A DNA stretch of 64,000 nucleotides, from contig NZ_ATCL01000020.1 of the NCBI RefSeq assembly GCF_000416965.1, positions 558,001 through 622,000 of the forward strand, written 5' to 3'. Of this stretch, positions 8,849-18,587 are shown one piece after another (the first letter of the stretch is position 1; every line of letters starts with the position of its first letter). The notes below the pieces were generated by a model. It was given only the letters and a program-made list of their open reading frames with translations. It made no database searches and was not told the origin of the DNA. The position numbers and the translations under genes were made by a program. The stretch is from Exiguobacterium chiriqhucha RW-2 (lineage in GTDB: Bacteria > Bacillota > Bacilli > Exiguobacteriales > Exiguobacteriaceae).

Positions 8849-9721
8849 GTGATTCAATTGAAAGGATTGACGAAACGGTTCGATTCATCCCACGGCATCT
8901 TCGACGTGTCGTTCACCGTCGAACCTGGTACCGTCTTCGGTTTCATCGGGCCGAACGGGGCAGGGAAATCAACGACGATTCGTCACTTGATGGGATTGCT
9001 CCACGCCGATTCCGGTAGTGCCACCGTTATGGGTCACGACTGTTGGAACGAGAGCGAGACGGTGAAGGCGCTCGTCGGTTATTTACCGGGCGAAATCAAT
9101 TACCCTCAGGATATGACCGGTGAGGATGTCATCCGTCTTACCCGAAAGCTTCATGCGACAAGTGCTGAGCGCGAACGGACGTTGCGTGACGTGTTCGCTT
9201 TTGACACATCGCTCAAAGTGCGTAAGATGTCGAAAGGGATGAAACAAAAGCTCGCCATCGTCACGTGTTTCATGAAAGATGTGCCCGTGTATATTCTCGA
9301 TGAACCGACGAGCGGACTCGATCCGCTCATGCAGGAACGACTCGTCGATTGGGTGATCTCGGAGAAGGCGGCGGGCAAGGCAGTGTTGATGAGTTCGCAC
9401 CACTTTCCCGAGATGGAGAAGACATGCGACCGGGCCGCGCTCATCCGCGACGGTCGGATGATTATCGAAGCGGAGATGACAGAGTTGAAACGGCATAGTC
9501 AGAAGACGTATCGAATCGAATTGAAGGACGAGGTGGCAGCTCAGCGCTTGAGCGAAGAAATTGGTGTGCGGGACGGAGTGGTCGTCACTGTCAACTTGTC
9601 GACGGTCGAGGAGTTGAACGACTTGATTCATCGGCTCACTCGTCATGAGGTCCAATCGTTGTCGAGCGGCACCGACGAGCTTGAGGATCTATTCATGCAA
9701 TATTACGGGGAGGCGAACTAA
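8849..9721 (+). CDS. ABC transporter ATP-binding protein
   Basis: This is the nucleotide-binding subunit of a two-gene ABC-2 type exporter; the substrate is unknown. In the 290-residue protein Walker A is GPNGAGKST at 34-42 and Walker B with DEPTSGLD begins at about 147. The signature loop reads MSKGMKQK (about 127-134) instead of LSGGQ, a common variation in this exporter group. A GTG at 8840 is inside AAGGAG, so the GTG at 8849, eight bases after it, is the likely start. The stop at 9719-9721 abuts the permease ATG, so the two are coupled. Confidence 0.9.
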   Translation: MIQLKGLTKRFDSSHGIFDVSFTVEPGTVFGFIGPNGAGKSTTIRHLMGLLHADSGSATVMGHDCWNESETVKALVGYLPGEINYPQDMTGEDVIRLTRKLHATSAERERTLRDVFAFDTSLKVRKMSKGMKQKLAIVTCFMKDVPVYILDEPTSGLDPLMQERLVDWVISEKAAGKAVLMSSHHFPEMEKTCDRAALIRDGRMIIEAEMTELKRHSQKTYRIELKDEVAAQRLSEEIGVRDGVVVTVNLSTVEELNDLIHRLTRHEVQSLSSGTDELEDLFMQYYGEAN

Positions 9722-10519
9722 ATGGTTCTCATTTCGGCACTGTTCAAACAAAACGGGAGCTGGATTTTTGGCTACTCGCTCGGGACGAGTCTCTACTTGT
9801 TCTTTTTGGCGGCGGTGTTCCCGTCTATCCAAGAGACGGGGCTGATTGAAGGCAAATTGGATTCGTTGCCACCTGAGCTGCTCGATGTGTTCAAAATCGA
9901 TCCGAATATGGCGATGGACAACGTCATGAATTTATTGGCCGGCAATTACTATGGGCTCATCTTTTACGTGTTGGCGATTCTGTTCGCGCTCACATTCGCC
10001 TCACGGCTCATGGCCAAACCAGTCGACTCAGGCGAGGTCATGCTCTATTTGGCCGCACCGATTTCGCGCAGCGGTTACGTGACGGCCAGTCTGATCGTGC
10101 TCTTGATGGCGTCAACCTTGCTCGTCGGACTGAATGGGCTTAGTCTCATGCTCGCCAACGTGTTGTTTGATTTACAGATTGACCTCGGCTTATTGTGGAC
10201 ACTTCAGTTGAACGCGGGTCTGATGCTGCTCGTGCTCGGAACGCTCGCTTATGTGCTCGCGAGCCTGTTCGACGACAGTTCGCGGTCCTACATGGTCACG
10301 GGAGGGATATTCGCCCTCTTCTTAATGGCGAACGTGTTCTCGGGATTTAGTGACCAGCTCGACTGGTTGAATGCGCTGTCGATTTTCTCGTTGTTTGACG
10401 CCAACGCACAAATCCAAGGGGATTCCACGCTTCGTTCTTTCTTCTTGTTGGCGGGGATTCTCGTCGTCGCAATGCTCCTATCTTATGGACGCTTCACGCG
10501 AAAAGATTTGACGATTTAG
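9722..10519 (+). CDS. ABC-2 type transporter permease
   Basis: The 265-residue membrane protein has six hydrophobic segments (about 18-35, 78-98, 115-145, 160-185, 195-215 and 240-258). The large loop after the first segment (PPELLDVFKIDPNM) is typical of exporters paired with a single soluble ATPase. It begins immediately after the stop of the ATPase gene, with GGGGAGG inside that gene's end as ribosome site. Neighbourhood with TetR suggests drug or lipid export under local repression, an inference. No terminator is visible, and the promoter of the next gene starts at its stop codon. Confidence 0.85.
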   Translation: MVLISALFKQNGSWIFGYSLGTSLYLFFLAAVFPSIQETGLIEGKLDSLPPELLDVFKIDPNMAMDNVMNLLAGNYYGLIFYVLAILFALTFASRLMAKPVDSGEVMLYLAAPISRSGYVTASLIVLLMASTLLVGLNGLSLMLANVLFDLQIDLGLLWTLQLNAGLMLLVLGTLAYVLASLFDDSSRSYMVTGGIFALFLMANVFSGFSDQLDWLNALSIFSLFDANAQIQGDSTLRSFFLLAGILVVAMLLSYGRFTRKDLTI

Positions 10520-10544
10520 TTTTTCGAAATAGAATGACGGGTAT
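10519..10544 (+). promoter_or_regulatory. Sigma-B-type promoter before the aldo/keto reductase
   Basis: GTTTTT (10519-10524), 14 bases, then GGGTAT (10539-10544). The -10 is a perfect sigma-B match and the -35 matches four of six. A sigma-A -10 (TATGAT) overlaps but has no matching -35. Confidence 0.5.
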
Positions 10545-10585
10545 GATACAATCAGCTCGAACAGATTGGAAAGGGGAATGATTGT

Positions 10586-11398
10586 ATGCAACTCGCAACG
10601 TTACGCAATGGTGTCAAAATTCCAATGATCGGCTTTGGGGTATGGCAAGTCGACAACGAGACGGAGGCGCCACAGGCCGTCGCCGAGGCACTCAAAGTCG
10701 GATATCGCCATATCGATACGGCAGCCGTCTATAAGAATGAAGAGGGTGTCGCCAAAGGGATTCAAGAATCAGGCGTCGCTCGTGAAGATATCTTTTTGAC
10801 GTCGAAGATTTGGAACGAAGACATTCGCCAGCGTCGGACGAAAGAGGCGTTTGACGAATCACTCGCTCGACTCGAGACTGACTATTTAGATCTTTGTCTG
10901 CTCCACTGGCCAGTCGACGGGTTCGTCGAGGCATGGAAAGATTTGATTGACCTCTATGAGGCTGGTAAAATCAAGGCGATCGGCGTGTCGAACTTCAAAG
11001 AGCATCATCTCGAGACGTTGAAACAGGAAGGTCTCATGACGCCGCTCATCAACCAAATCGAGCTCCATCCGCAACTCCCGCAACCGGATCTCGTCGAATA
11101 TTGCCAAGACGAGGGCATCCAAGTCGAGGCATGGAGCCCGCTCATGCAAGGGAAGTTTCTCGATGTCCCGGCCTTTGCCGAGATCGCTGAGAAACATGGG
11201 AAGACACCGGCGCAAGTCGTGCTTCGCTGGCATTTAGACACGGGGAACGTCGCGCTTCCGAAATCGGTCACACCGCACCGGATTCAAGAGAACTTCGATG
11301 TGTTCGACTTCGCGCTCGATGCAGACGATTTGGCGAAAATCGATGCCGTGGCGACACATGACCGTCTCGGTCCAGACCCGGACGAGATCGACTTTTAA
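10586..11398 (+). CDS. Aldo/keto reductase
   Basis: The enzyme reduces aldehydes or ketones with NADPH in the cytoplasm; the best guess is detoxification of reactive carbonyls as for B. subtilis YvgN/YtbE. The 270-residue protein has the full catalytic tetrad: D44 and Y49 in RHIDTAAVYKNE, K74 in LTSKIWN and H107 in LLHWP. The C-terminal LPKSVTPHRIQENFDVFDF is the cofactor-phosphate binding stretch. GGAAAGGGG precedes the ATG. A sigma-B-like promoter lies upstream, which fits a stress role. Confidence 0.92.
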   Translation: MQLATLRNGVKIPMIGFGVWQVDNETEAPQAVAEALKVGYRHIDTAAVYKNEEGVAKGIQESGVAREDIFLTSKIWNEDIRQRRTKEAFDESLARLETDYLDLCLLHWPVDGFVEAWKDLIDLYEAGKIKAIGVSNFKEHHLETLKQEGLMTPLINQIELHPQLPQPDLVEYCQDEGIQVEAWSPLMQGKFLDVPAFAEIAEKHGKTPAQVVLRWHLDTGNVALPKSVTPHRIQENFDVFDFALDADDLAKIDAVATHDRLGPDPDEIDF

Positions 11399-11464
11399 AC
11401 AAGTGATGCTATTGTCCATGACTCAGGTGGACGATCCCAAATGCGGTGACACTGCCGCTTCTTC

Positions 11465-11497
11465 GAAACGACTCCGGTTAAGGCCGGGGTCGTTTTG
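11465..11497 (+). terminator. Terminator after the aldo/keto reductase
   Basis: AAACGACTCCGG pairs with CCGGGGTCGTTT around a short loop (TTAAGG), ending in TTTTG. Confidence 0.8.
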
Positions 11498-11614
11498 TTA
11501 TGTCTTTAACAATTTATTCAGGAGCAAGTCGAGAAGTGTATGAGCGTTGGCACATGGGTATAGAAAACTATGCTAATAAAGGAGGTGTCAGGTCTTCTTC
11601 GGAGGATCGTACTT

Positions 11615-12364
11615 ATGGACTTATCAAAATGGCCATTAATCAACTGGCTGGCATTTTTGGCGACGGTCGTCATCAACTACTTCGCGAGCGGTGAAAACGC
11701 TGCTGTGTCGGACCGCATCGACATTTACTTCAAACCGGCCGGCTATGCGTTCTCGATTTGGGGCGTGATTTATATCGCGCTCGCCGTCTGGCTCGTCTTG
11801 CAATTGAAGAAAGGGTCGGTCGCGAACCGGCAGGCGAATCGGATGAAAGCGGGCTTTCTCGTCTCGTGCATCTTGAACGGCCTTTGGTTGCTCACGTTCA
11901 CGAACGAGTGGTTCATCGCCTCGCTCGTCGTCATGGTCGCTTTCTTGGCGACGCTCGCCAGGCTCTATTACATCGCCTTCCGGACGTCGACAAGTTGGCT
12001 CGATCGGTTCCCGTTCTCGATTTATATCGGTTGGGTTTCCGTCGCAACAATCGTCAACGTATTCGTCGTCATGAATCGGGAGCGGGTAACGACCGTGCTC
12101 GGGCTCGACGAACTTGCTTGGACATCGCTCATGCTCATGGTCGGGGTCGTCCTGGCGCTCGTCTTCATGTGGTGGCATCGTGACTTCATCTATCCGCTCG
12201 TCTTCGTCTGGGCGTACATCGCCATCTTTGCACGAATCGAGGAAGCGACGCTTTACGTCGTCCTCGTCAGTGCCTTGATTTTGCTCACGCTCGGTTATGT
12301 CGGCTTAATCATTTGGAAGAAGCCCCGGGCATTTTTACACCATTCCCGCAAGACGGTCGAATAA
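11615..12364 (+). CDS. TspO/MBR-like tryptophan-rich membrane protein
   Basis: This 249-residue protein of about seven hydrophobic segments resembles the tryptophan-rich sensory/TspO superfamily; the KPAGYAFSIWGVIYIALAVW block matches the conserved proline-tryptophan first helix pair. TspO proteins bind tetrapyrroles or sterols; the ligand here is unknown. A longer frame starts at 11570, but GGAGG (11601-11605) with a nine-base spacer selects the ATG at 11615. It stands alone between two terminators. Confidence 0.75.
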   Translation: MDLSKWPLINWLAFLATVVINYFASGENAAVSDRIDIYFKPAGYAFSIWGVIYIALAVWLVLQLKKGSVANRQANRMKAGFLVSCILNGLWLLTFTNEWFIASLVVMVAFLATLARLYYIAFRTSTSWLDRFPFSIYIGWVSVATIVNVFVVMNRERVTTVLGLDELAWTSLMLMVGVVLALVFMWWHRDFIYPLVFVWAYIAIFARIEEATLYVVLVSALILLTLGYVGLIIWKKPRAFLHHSRKTVE

Positions 12365-12378
12365 GCGAATGTAAAGAG

Positions 12379-12410
12379 AAGTGATAGTCTATGAGGCTAT
12401 CGCTTTTTTG
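12379..12410 (+). terminator. Terminator after the TspO-like gene
   Basis: AAGTGATAG and CTATCGCTT pair around a nine-base loop and are followed by six T. Confidence 0.8.
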
Positions 12411-12496
12411 TGCGAATATTTAAGTTCTTTTGAACCTATATACTAATATATTTGATGGATAATTATTCTTTATAGATTATAAGTGATTTTCATAAA

Positions 12497-12527
12497 TAGC
12501 TTGATAAAGCTAATGAATACGCTTTCA
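12497..12527 (+). promoter_or_regulatory. Inverted repeat and cre-like box upstream of gltB
   Basis: The AT-rich leader of gltB holds TAGCTT-GATA-AAGCTA (12497-12512) and, next to it, TGAATACGCTTTCA (12514-12527), which differs from the CcpA consensus TGWAANCGNTNWCA at one base. In Bacillus gltAB responds to carbon and nitrogen through GltC and CcpA, so both are plausible regulator sites. No GltC-type box was identified with confidence. Confidence 0.35.
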
Positions 12528-12643
12528 ATTATGACTTAGACGATTTGTGTTATGCAGAATAGTATACAACCCACTTGATTTATCAGAATATTTAGAACAA
12601 AATAAAATTTACGAAACAAGTTCGAGAGAGAGGGGTTGATTCG

Positions 12644-15600
12644 ATGAAGCGAACAGGCTTGTACGATTCACGATTCGAAAAAGACGCATGTGGCATTGGG
12701 CTATATGTCAACCTAAATGGAGAGAAAAAACATGACATCGTCAGTAAATCGCTGTCGATGCTCTGTAAGCTAGAACACCGAGGCGGGCAAGGCGTCATCG
12801 ATGCCGGTGACGGCGCGGGAATCATGACCGAGCTGCCGCACGAACTGTTCCTTGAGACGATGAATTTGCCGACACCAGGTCGCTATGCCGTCGGAATGGT
12901 CTTTTTCCAACCGGATGAGTCGAGACTGCAGGATAAGCAACGTCAGATGGAAGCGATTGCCGACGAATTTGATTTCGCGACCATCGCCTGGCGCGAAGTC
13001 CCGGTCAATCCAAATGCGATCGGTGAGCATGCCCGCGTGACACAGCCGACCATCTATCAATGGTTCGTCTCGTGCCCGTTCGCGGACTATGACTCAAACG
13101 AGCGGACACTCTATCAGCTCCGGCGGACGATTGAAAAGACCGAAGCGTTGAACCTGTACATGCCGAGCTTGTCGACGAAGACGATCGTCTATAAAGGGAT
13201 GCTCACGCCGGAACAAATCGAGCGCTTTTATCTCGATTTACAGGCGCCCTCCTTCAAGAGCACGTTCGGAATCGTCCATTCCCGCTTCTCGACGAACACG
13301 TTCCCATCATGGGAGCGGGCGCATCCTAACCGCATGATCGTCCATAACGGGGAAATCAATACGCTCCGCGGCAACATCGATGCGATGCGGGCCCGCGAAG
13401 GCGTGACCTCGACCGATTTGTTCGAGGACGTCAATCAGCTGTTCCCGGTCCTCCAAGAGACGGGGAGTGACTCGTCGATGCTCGACAACGCCTTCGAATT
13501 CTTCACCCGGACCGGGCGTTCGATCGCCCATACGGCGATGATGCTCATCCCTGAGCCGTTCGCGGAAGTGAAAATCGACCCGTTCAAAAAAGACTTCTAT
13601 CAATATCATTCGTCGATCATGGAGCCGTGGGATGGACCGACCGGTGTCGTCTTCACGGACGGCCGTCAAATCGGTGCCATCTTGGATCGAAACGGATTAC
13701 GACCGATGCGTTATATCGAGACGCTCGATGGTGAGCTCATTTTGTCGTCAGAGAGCGGCGTCATCCCGGTGCAAGCCGAGAATGTGAAGTCGAAGCAACG
13801 ACTCCGTCCCGGGCAGCTGTTATTAATCGATTTGGAGTCGAAACGACTCATCCCGGACGCGGAAATCAAACAGACGATCGCACGGGCCGAGCCTTACGGT
13901 AAATGGTTGAAGCAGATGACCGAACTCAGCGATGGACCGGTCGACGAGCCGTTCGTCGCCGACCTGCATCGGAAGCAACGTGCGTTCGGATACACGAAAG
14001 AGGACATTGAACAATATCTCGTCCCGCTCATCCTCGAGAAAAAAGATCCAATCGGGTCGATGGGACATGACCAACCGGTCGCGGTGTTGTCTGAGCGGCC
14101 ACGCTCTTTGTTCCATTACTTCAAACAGCACTTCGCCCAAGTCACGAACCCGCCGATCGATGCATTGCGTGAGAAAATCGTCACGGCGACATTCACATGG
14201 CTCGGGCCACAAGCGAACCCGGTCCATACCGGCCGTGGTCACGCCCGTCGCGTCTGGCTCAAGCACCCGTTCCTCGATGCGGCCGCACTCGAAAAAGTGA
14301 ACGAGACGTTGCGCGTCGAACGGGTCGATACGTCATATACACACGATTTGGAGGCTTCGTTAGAGGCGTTGTTCGGGCGAGTCGAGACGCTCATCCGCGA
14401 CGGTGCCGACGTCATCGTCTTGTCGGACCGAAACATGAATGAAGATATGCTCGGGATGCCAGCGCTCCTCGTATTGAGCGCCGTCCACCAGCACTTGATT
14501 CGCGTCGATCTACGGGCATCATGCAGTCTCGTCTCTGAGAGCGGTGAAGTTCGCGAGGTCCATCAAGCGGCCGCCTTAATCGGTTACGGCGCCGACGCCG
14601 TCTATCCGTATCTCGCCTATGCGACAATCGCCGAGGCGGTCGAAGCCGGTCAACTTTCGTACTCGTTCGATGAGGCGGTCCGCCGCTATCAGACGGCCTC
14701 GGTCGATGGCATCGTGAAAATCATGTCGAAGATGGGCATCTCGACAGTACAAAGTTACCGCGGTGCCCAAATCTTCGAGGCGGTCGGCATCGACCGCGCC
14801 TTGATTGAACGCCATTTCCGTGGGACGACGTCACAGTTGTCCGGTGTCGGTTTCACCGAACTTGAAGACGAGTCGCGCCGGCAGCACGAATCCGCCTATA
14901 AGCGCGAGAGACCACTCGAGGCCGGGACCGACTTCCAGTGGCGCGCCGATGGGGAAGAGCACGCCTTCAATCCGAAGACGATTCACCTATTACAACGAGC
15001 CTGCCGCGAGAACGAGCGCCGGTATTATGACGCCTACGTCAAGCTCCATGAGTCATCAGGTCAATTCTTGCGCCAATTGTTCGCATTTAAACAACAGGAT
15101 GCAATTCCGCTCGACGAGGTCGAGTCGGTCGCATCGATCGTCAGTCGCTTCAAGACGGGAGCGATGTCGTTCGGATCTTTGTCAAAAGAGGCCCATGAAA
15201 CACTCGCCATCGCCATGAACCGAATCGGCGGCAAGAGTAACTCAGGGGAAGGCGGGGAAGACCGGAAGCGGTTTACCCCTGACGAGGACGGCAGTGAACG
15301 CGTTAGTCGCATCAAACAAGTCGCGAGTGGACGTTTCGGCGTGACAGCCGAATACTTGTATCACGCCGATGAGATTCAAATCAAGATGGCGCAAGGGGCA
15401 AAACCGGGTGAGGGCGGACAATTGCCTGGGAACAAAGTATATCCATGGGTCGCCGAAGTCCGCGGCTCCGTCCCAGGTGTCGGTCTCATCTCGCCGCCAC
15501 CACACCACGACATCTATTCGATTGAAGATTTAGCGCAACTCATCTTCGACTTGAAGCATGTCAATCCGAACGCGAAAATCAGCGTCAAGCTCGTCTCGAA

Positions 15601-17083
15601 GTCAGGCGTCGGGACGATCGCAGCCGGTGTCGCCAAGGCGAACGCCGATACGATTGTCATCAGCGGTTATGACGGTGGGACCGGGGCGTCGCCGCGGACG
15701 TCAATCAAGCACACGGGACTCCCGTGGGAGCTCGGTCTGCTCGAGACGCACCAGACGCTCGCGTTGAACGGTCTCAGGGGCCGCGTCACGCTCGAAACCG
15801 ACGGCAAACTCATGACCGGACGCGATATCGTCCTCGCTGCCATCTTCGGTGCCGAGGAATATGCGTTCGCGACTGCACCGCTCGTCGTGCTCGGCTGCAT
15901 CATGATGCGGGCGTGTCACCTCGATACGTGTCCTGTCGGTGTCGCGACCCAAGACCCGGCGTTGCGTGCGAAGTTCATGGGGAAACCCGAACATGTCGTC
16001 AACTTGATGACGTTCCTCGCCGAGGAAGTACGGGAGATTTTAGCCTCGCTCGGAGCGACCTCGCTTCGAGACGTCATCGGTCGGACCGATTTGTTGGAGG
16101 AGAGTGCCTGGAAACAAGCTCATCCGAAAGCGAAGACGCTCGATTTGACGCCGATGTTGTCGATTCCGACGGCTTTGCCGGAGAAAGAGGAGTTGGCCCA
16201 TCCGGCTTATCAGTCGTATGATCACCGCAAATTGATTCCAGCTGTCTCGCGTTCCATCAAATCGCTCCAACCGACGTTCTTCGTCGGACGTGTCCGCAAT
16301 ACGGACCGCGCCGTCGGAACGATGCTCGGTCATGAAGTGACGAAAGTGCATGGCAACGTCGGACTCGCCGAGGACACGATTTCACTCCGACTCAGCGGTT
16401 CGGCCGGACAAAGCCTTGGTGCCTTCTTGCCGAACGGGATCACCATCTCGGTTATCGGCGACGCCAACGACTATGTCGGGAAAGGCTTGAGCGGCGGAAA
16501 GCTCGCCGTCATCGCCGAGAAACATGCTCCGTTCGAAGAGAGTGAACAAGTCATCGCCGGTAACGTCTGTCTCTACGGGGCGACGTCGGGGATGGCGTTC
16601 TTCAACGGTCACGTCGGAGAACGGTTTGCCGTCCGTAACTCAGGTGCCGTCGCCGTGACCGAAGGGGTAGGCGACCATGGCTGTGAATATATGACCGGCG
16701 GCACTGTCGTCGTCCTCGGAGATGTCGGGCGTAACTTTGGGGCAGGGATGTCGGGCGGGGTCGCCTATCTGTACGGGGACCAAGCGTACGAACAGCTCGT
16801 CAACCAAGAGCTCGTCTCGGTCGACCGTGAATTGACCGACGAGGATGCCGAACAGATTTATGCACTGCTCGAGATGCACCAGTTCCATACGGACAGTGTC
16901 AAAGCGAGAGCCGTGCTCGAGGCGTTCGAGCAAGAACGCAAACGTTTCGTCAAAATCGTGCCGCGTGACTATGCGAACGTGCTTGACGTCATGCGTCACA
17001 TCGAGGCGACGCGTCCGGAATTGAGTGACGCCGACCGCGCCCTCGAACTATTCCGTGTCGTGACTGAAGGAGGGGGAGTATGA
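12644..17083 (+). CDS. gltB: Glutamate synthase (NADPH) large subunit
   Basis: The large subunit hydrolyses glutamine and passes ammonia to 2-oxoglutarate, giving glutamate. The protein has 1479 residues. C16 in DACGIG is the class II amidotransferase nucleophile, exposed after loss of a 15-residue propeptide. The central and FMN-binding synthase domains follow (GGKSNSGEGGED, VISGYDGGTGASP). Cysteines 1085, 1091 and 1096 (CIMMRAC...DTC) bind the 3Fe-4S cluster. The C-terminal third is the beta-helix domain with GXXG repeats (GGTVVVLGDVGRNFGAGMSGG). GAGAGAGGGG precedes the ATG. The stop overlaps the gltD start as ATGA, so the pair is coupled. B. subtilis calls this gene gltA. Confidence 0.97.
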   Translation: MKRTGLYDSRFEKDACGIGLYVNLNGEKKHDIVSKSLSMLCKLEHRGGQGVIDAGDGAGIMTELPHELFLETMNLPTPGRYAVGMVFFQPDESRLQDKQRQMEAIADEFDFATIAWREVPVNPNAIGEHARVTQPTIYQWFVSCPFADYDSNERTLYQLRRTIEKTEALNLYMPSLSTKTIVYKGMLTPEQIERFYLDLQAPSFKSTFGIVHSRFSTNTFPSWERAHPNRMIVHNGEINTLRGNIDAMRAREGVTSTDLFEDVNQLFPVLQETGSDSSMLDNAFEFFTRTGRSIAHTAMMLIPEPFAEVKIDPFKKDFYQYHSSIMEPWDGPTGVVFTDGRQIGAILDRNGLRPMRYIETLDGELILSSESGVIPVQAENVKSKQRLRPGQLLLIDLESKRLIPDAEIKQTIARAEPYGKWLKQMTELSDGPVDEPFVADLHRKQRAFGYTKEDIEQYLVPLILEKKDPIGSMGHDQPVAVLSERPRSLFHYFKQHFAQVTNPPIDALREKIVTATFTWLGPQANPVHTGRGHARRVWLKHPFLDAAALEKVNETLRVERVDTSYTHDLEASLEALFGRVETLIRDGADVIVLSDRNMNEDMLGMPALLVLSAVHQHLIRVDLRASCSLVSESGEVREVHQAAALIGYGADAVYPYLAYATIAEAVEAGQLSYSFDEAVRRYQTASVDGIVKIMSKMGISTVQSYRGAQIFEAVGIDRALIERHFRGTTSQLSGVGFTELEDESRRQHESAYKRERPLEAGTDFQWRADGEEHAFNPKTIHLLQRACRENERRYYDAYVKLHESSGQFLRQLFAFKQQDAIPLDEVESVASIVSRFKTGAMSFGSLSKEAHETLAIAMNRIGGKSNSGEGGEDRKRFTPDEDGSERVSRIKQVASGRFGVTAEYLYHADEIQIKMAQGAKPGEGGQLPGNKVYPWVAEVRGSVPGVGLISPPPHHDIYSIEDLAQLIFDLKHVNPNAKISVKLVSKSGVGTIAAGVAKANADTIVISGYDGGTGASPRTSIKHTGLPWELGLLETHQTLALNGLRGRVTLETDGKLMTGRDIVLAAIFGAEEYAFATAPLVVLGCIMMRACHLDTCPVGVATQDPALRAKFMGKPEHVVNLMTFLAEEVREILASLGATSLRDVIGRTDLLEESAWKQAHPKAKTLDLTPMLSIPTALPEKEELAHPAYQSYDHRKLIPAVSRSIKSLQPTFFVGRVRNTDRAVGTMLGHEVTKVHGNVGLAEDTISLRLSGSAGQSLGAFLPNGITISVIGDANDYVGKGLSGGKLAVIAEKHAPFEESEQVIAGNVCLYGATSGMAFFNGHVGERFAVRNSGAVAVTEGVGDHGCEYMTGGTVVVLGDVGRNFGAGMSGGVAYLYGDQAYEQLVNQELVSVDRELTDEDAEQIYALLEMHQFHTDSVKARAVLEAFEQERKRFVKIVPRDYANVLDVMRHIEATRPELSDADRALELFRVVTEGGGV

Positions 17084-18531
17084 GACATAAATTTATCGAT
17101 ATCCCACGACAGACATTGCCGGAGCGTTCTGTCGTCGAACGGGTTCATGATTATAAAGAATACGCTTCCCGCATGGAAGACGGACCAATCGTCAAACAAG
17201 CCGAGCGCTGCATGGATTGCGGCACCCCGTTCTGTCACGTCGGGGACATGATCGGACAAGAGACGATCGGTTGTCCGATACACAACTTGATTCCGGAGTG
17301 GAACAAGCTTGTCTCGGATCAAGATTGGTATCGGGCCTTCGAGCGATTGATGGAGACGAATAACTTCCCGGAGTTCACGGGTCGTGTCTGTCCGGCGCCG
17401 TGTGAAGGCTCGTGTACGCTCGGCATCAGTGAGGACCCGGTCGCCATCAAATCGATTGAACGGACAATTATCGACCGGGCGTTCGAGGAAGGCTGGGTCA
17501 AACCTCGTCACGTCCAGAAACGGACCGGACGCCGTGTCGCCATCATCGGCAGCGGGCCGGCCGGGCTCGCGGCGGCCGATCAGTTGAATCAGCTCGGTCA
17601 TGCGGTCACGATTTATGAGAAAGCGGATGAGGCGGGCGGCCTGTTGTTCTATGGCATCCCGAACATGAAGCTCGAGAAAGATGTCGTCCGGCGTCGTGTA
17701 CGTCTACTCGAGGCGGAGGGGATCCGCTTCAAGACGGGCGTCAACGTCGGGACCGATGTGACGATCGAGTCACTCCGTCACACGTACGATGCCGTCATTC
17801 TCGCGACGGGGGCTCAAAAGCAACGTACGCTCGGCATCGATGGGGATGATGCCACAGGCGTTGAGCCGGCGATGGATTATTTGACCGAGTCGACGCGTAC
17901 GCTCGGCGGAAAATCGCTCGACGCCCGATACGACGCGAACGGGAAAGACGTCATCGTCATCGGTGGCGGAGACACGGGCGCGGACTGTGTGGCGACGGCG
18001 ATCCGTCAAGGCGCCAAGTCGGTGACACAGTTCGGGAAGCACCCGGAGAAAGGCATGTTCCGGGCGCCGGAACGGCCATGGCCGCTCCAGCCGGACACGT
18101 TGTCGACCGATTACGCTTATGCGGAAGCAATCGAATACTTCGACCGTGACCCGCGTACGTATTTAATTCGTTCGAACCGGGTCATCAAACAAGGGGATCA
18201 GGTCGTCGGGATTGAGACGGAACGGATGGAGAAAATCGTCAAACCGGACGGACAGGCGACATTCTTCGTCGTCGACGGTTCGGTCGAGACGTATCCAGCC
18301 GATCTCGTGCTTGTCGCCATCGGATTCGAACGACCGGAACGTGAACTCCGGAAGGTCGGCATCGAGGCGAACCATGACTATACGTCGAACGTCGAAGGTG
18401 TGTTTGTCGCAGGGGATGCGAGACGGGGACAAAGTTTGATCGTTTGGGCGATCCGGGAAGGCCGCGAAGTCGCGGATACCGTCGACGGATACTTGAACAC
18501 TTGTCAACAACAGCTAAAAACTTCATCATAA
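17080..18531 (+). CDS. gltD: Glutamate synthase (NADPH) small subunit
   Basis: The small subunit takes electrons from NADPH through FAD to the iron-sulfur clusters of the large subunit. It has 483 residues. The N-terminal cysteine clusters for two 4Fe-4S centres are clear: C44, C47, C52 and C65, then CPAPCEGSCT near 107-116. The FAD fold VAIIGSGPAGLAAADQL begins at about 150 and the NADPH fold VIVIGGGDTGADCV at about 290. The start overlaps the gltB stop by four bases. A strong terminator follows, closing a two-gene operon. B. subtilis calls this gene gltB. Confidence 0.96.
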   Translation: MRHKFIDIPRQTLPERSVVERVHDYKEYASRMEDGPIVKQAERCMDCGTPFCHVGDMIGQETIGCPIHNLIPEWNKLVSDQDWYRAFERLMETNNFPEFTGRVCPAPCEGSCTLGISEDPVAIKSIERTIIDRAFEEGWVKPRHVQKRTGRRVAIIGSGPAGLAAADQLNQLGHAVTIYEKADEAGGLLFYGIPNMKLEKDVVRRRVRLLEAEGIRFKTGVNVGTDVTIESLRHTYDAVILATGAQKQRTLGIDGDDATGVEPAMDYLTESTRTLGGKSLDARYDANGKDVIVIGGGDTGADCVATAIRQGAKSVTQFGKHPEKGMFRAPERPWPLQPDTLSTDYAYAEAIEYFDRDPRTYLIRSNRVIKQGDQVVGIETERMEKIVKPDGQATFFVVDGSVETYPADLVLVAIGFERPERELRKVGIEANHDYTSNVEGVFVAGDARRGQSLIVWAIREGREVADTVDGYLNTCQQQLKTSS

Positions 18532-18561
18532 AAAGGAGCGACGCGATGTCGCTCCTTTTTT
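18529..18561 (+). terminator. Terminator of the gltBD operon
   Basis: AAAAGGAGCGAC and GTCGCTCCTTTT close a GCGAT loop and are followed by more T. Confidence 0.9.
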
Positions 18562-18587
18562 ACATGGATATTTAGGAGGAGTTAGCA

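Noticed and set aside
8726-8888. N-terminal extension of the TetR regulator to 8888
   Set aside because: The extension crosses the divergent control region and has no ribosome site. The ATG at 8726 has one and gives the normal TetR start.
11298-11694. Two overlapping frames between the aldo/keto reductase and the TspO-like gene
   Set aside because: They run through the terminator and the ribosome sites of the real genes and have no ribosome site of their own.
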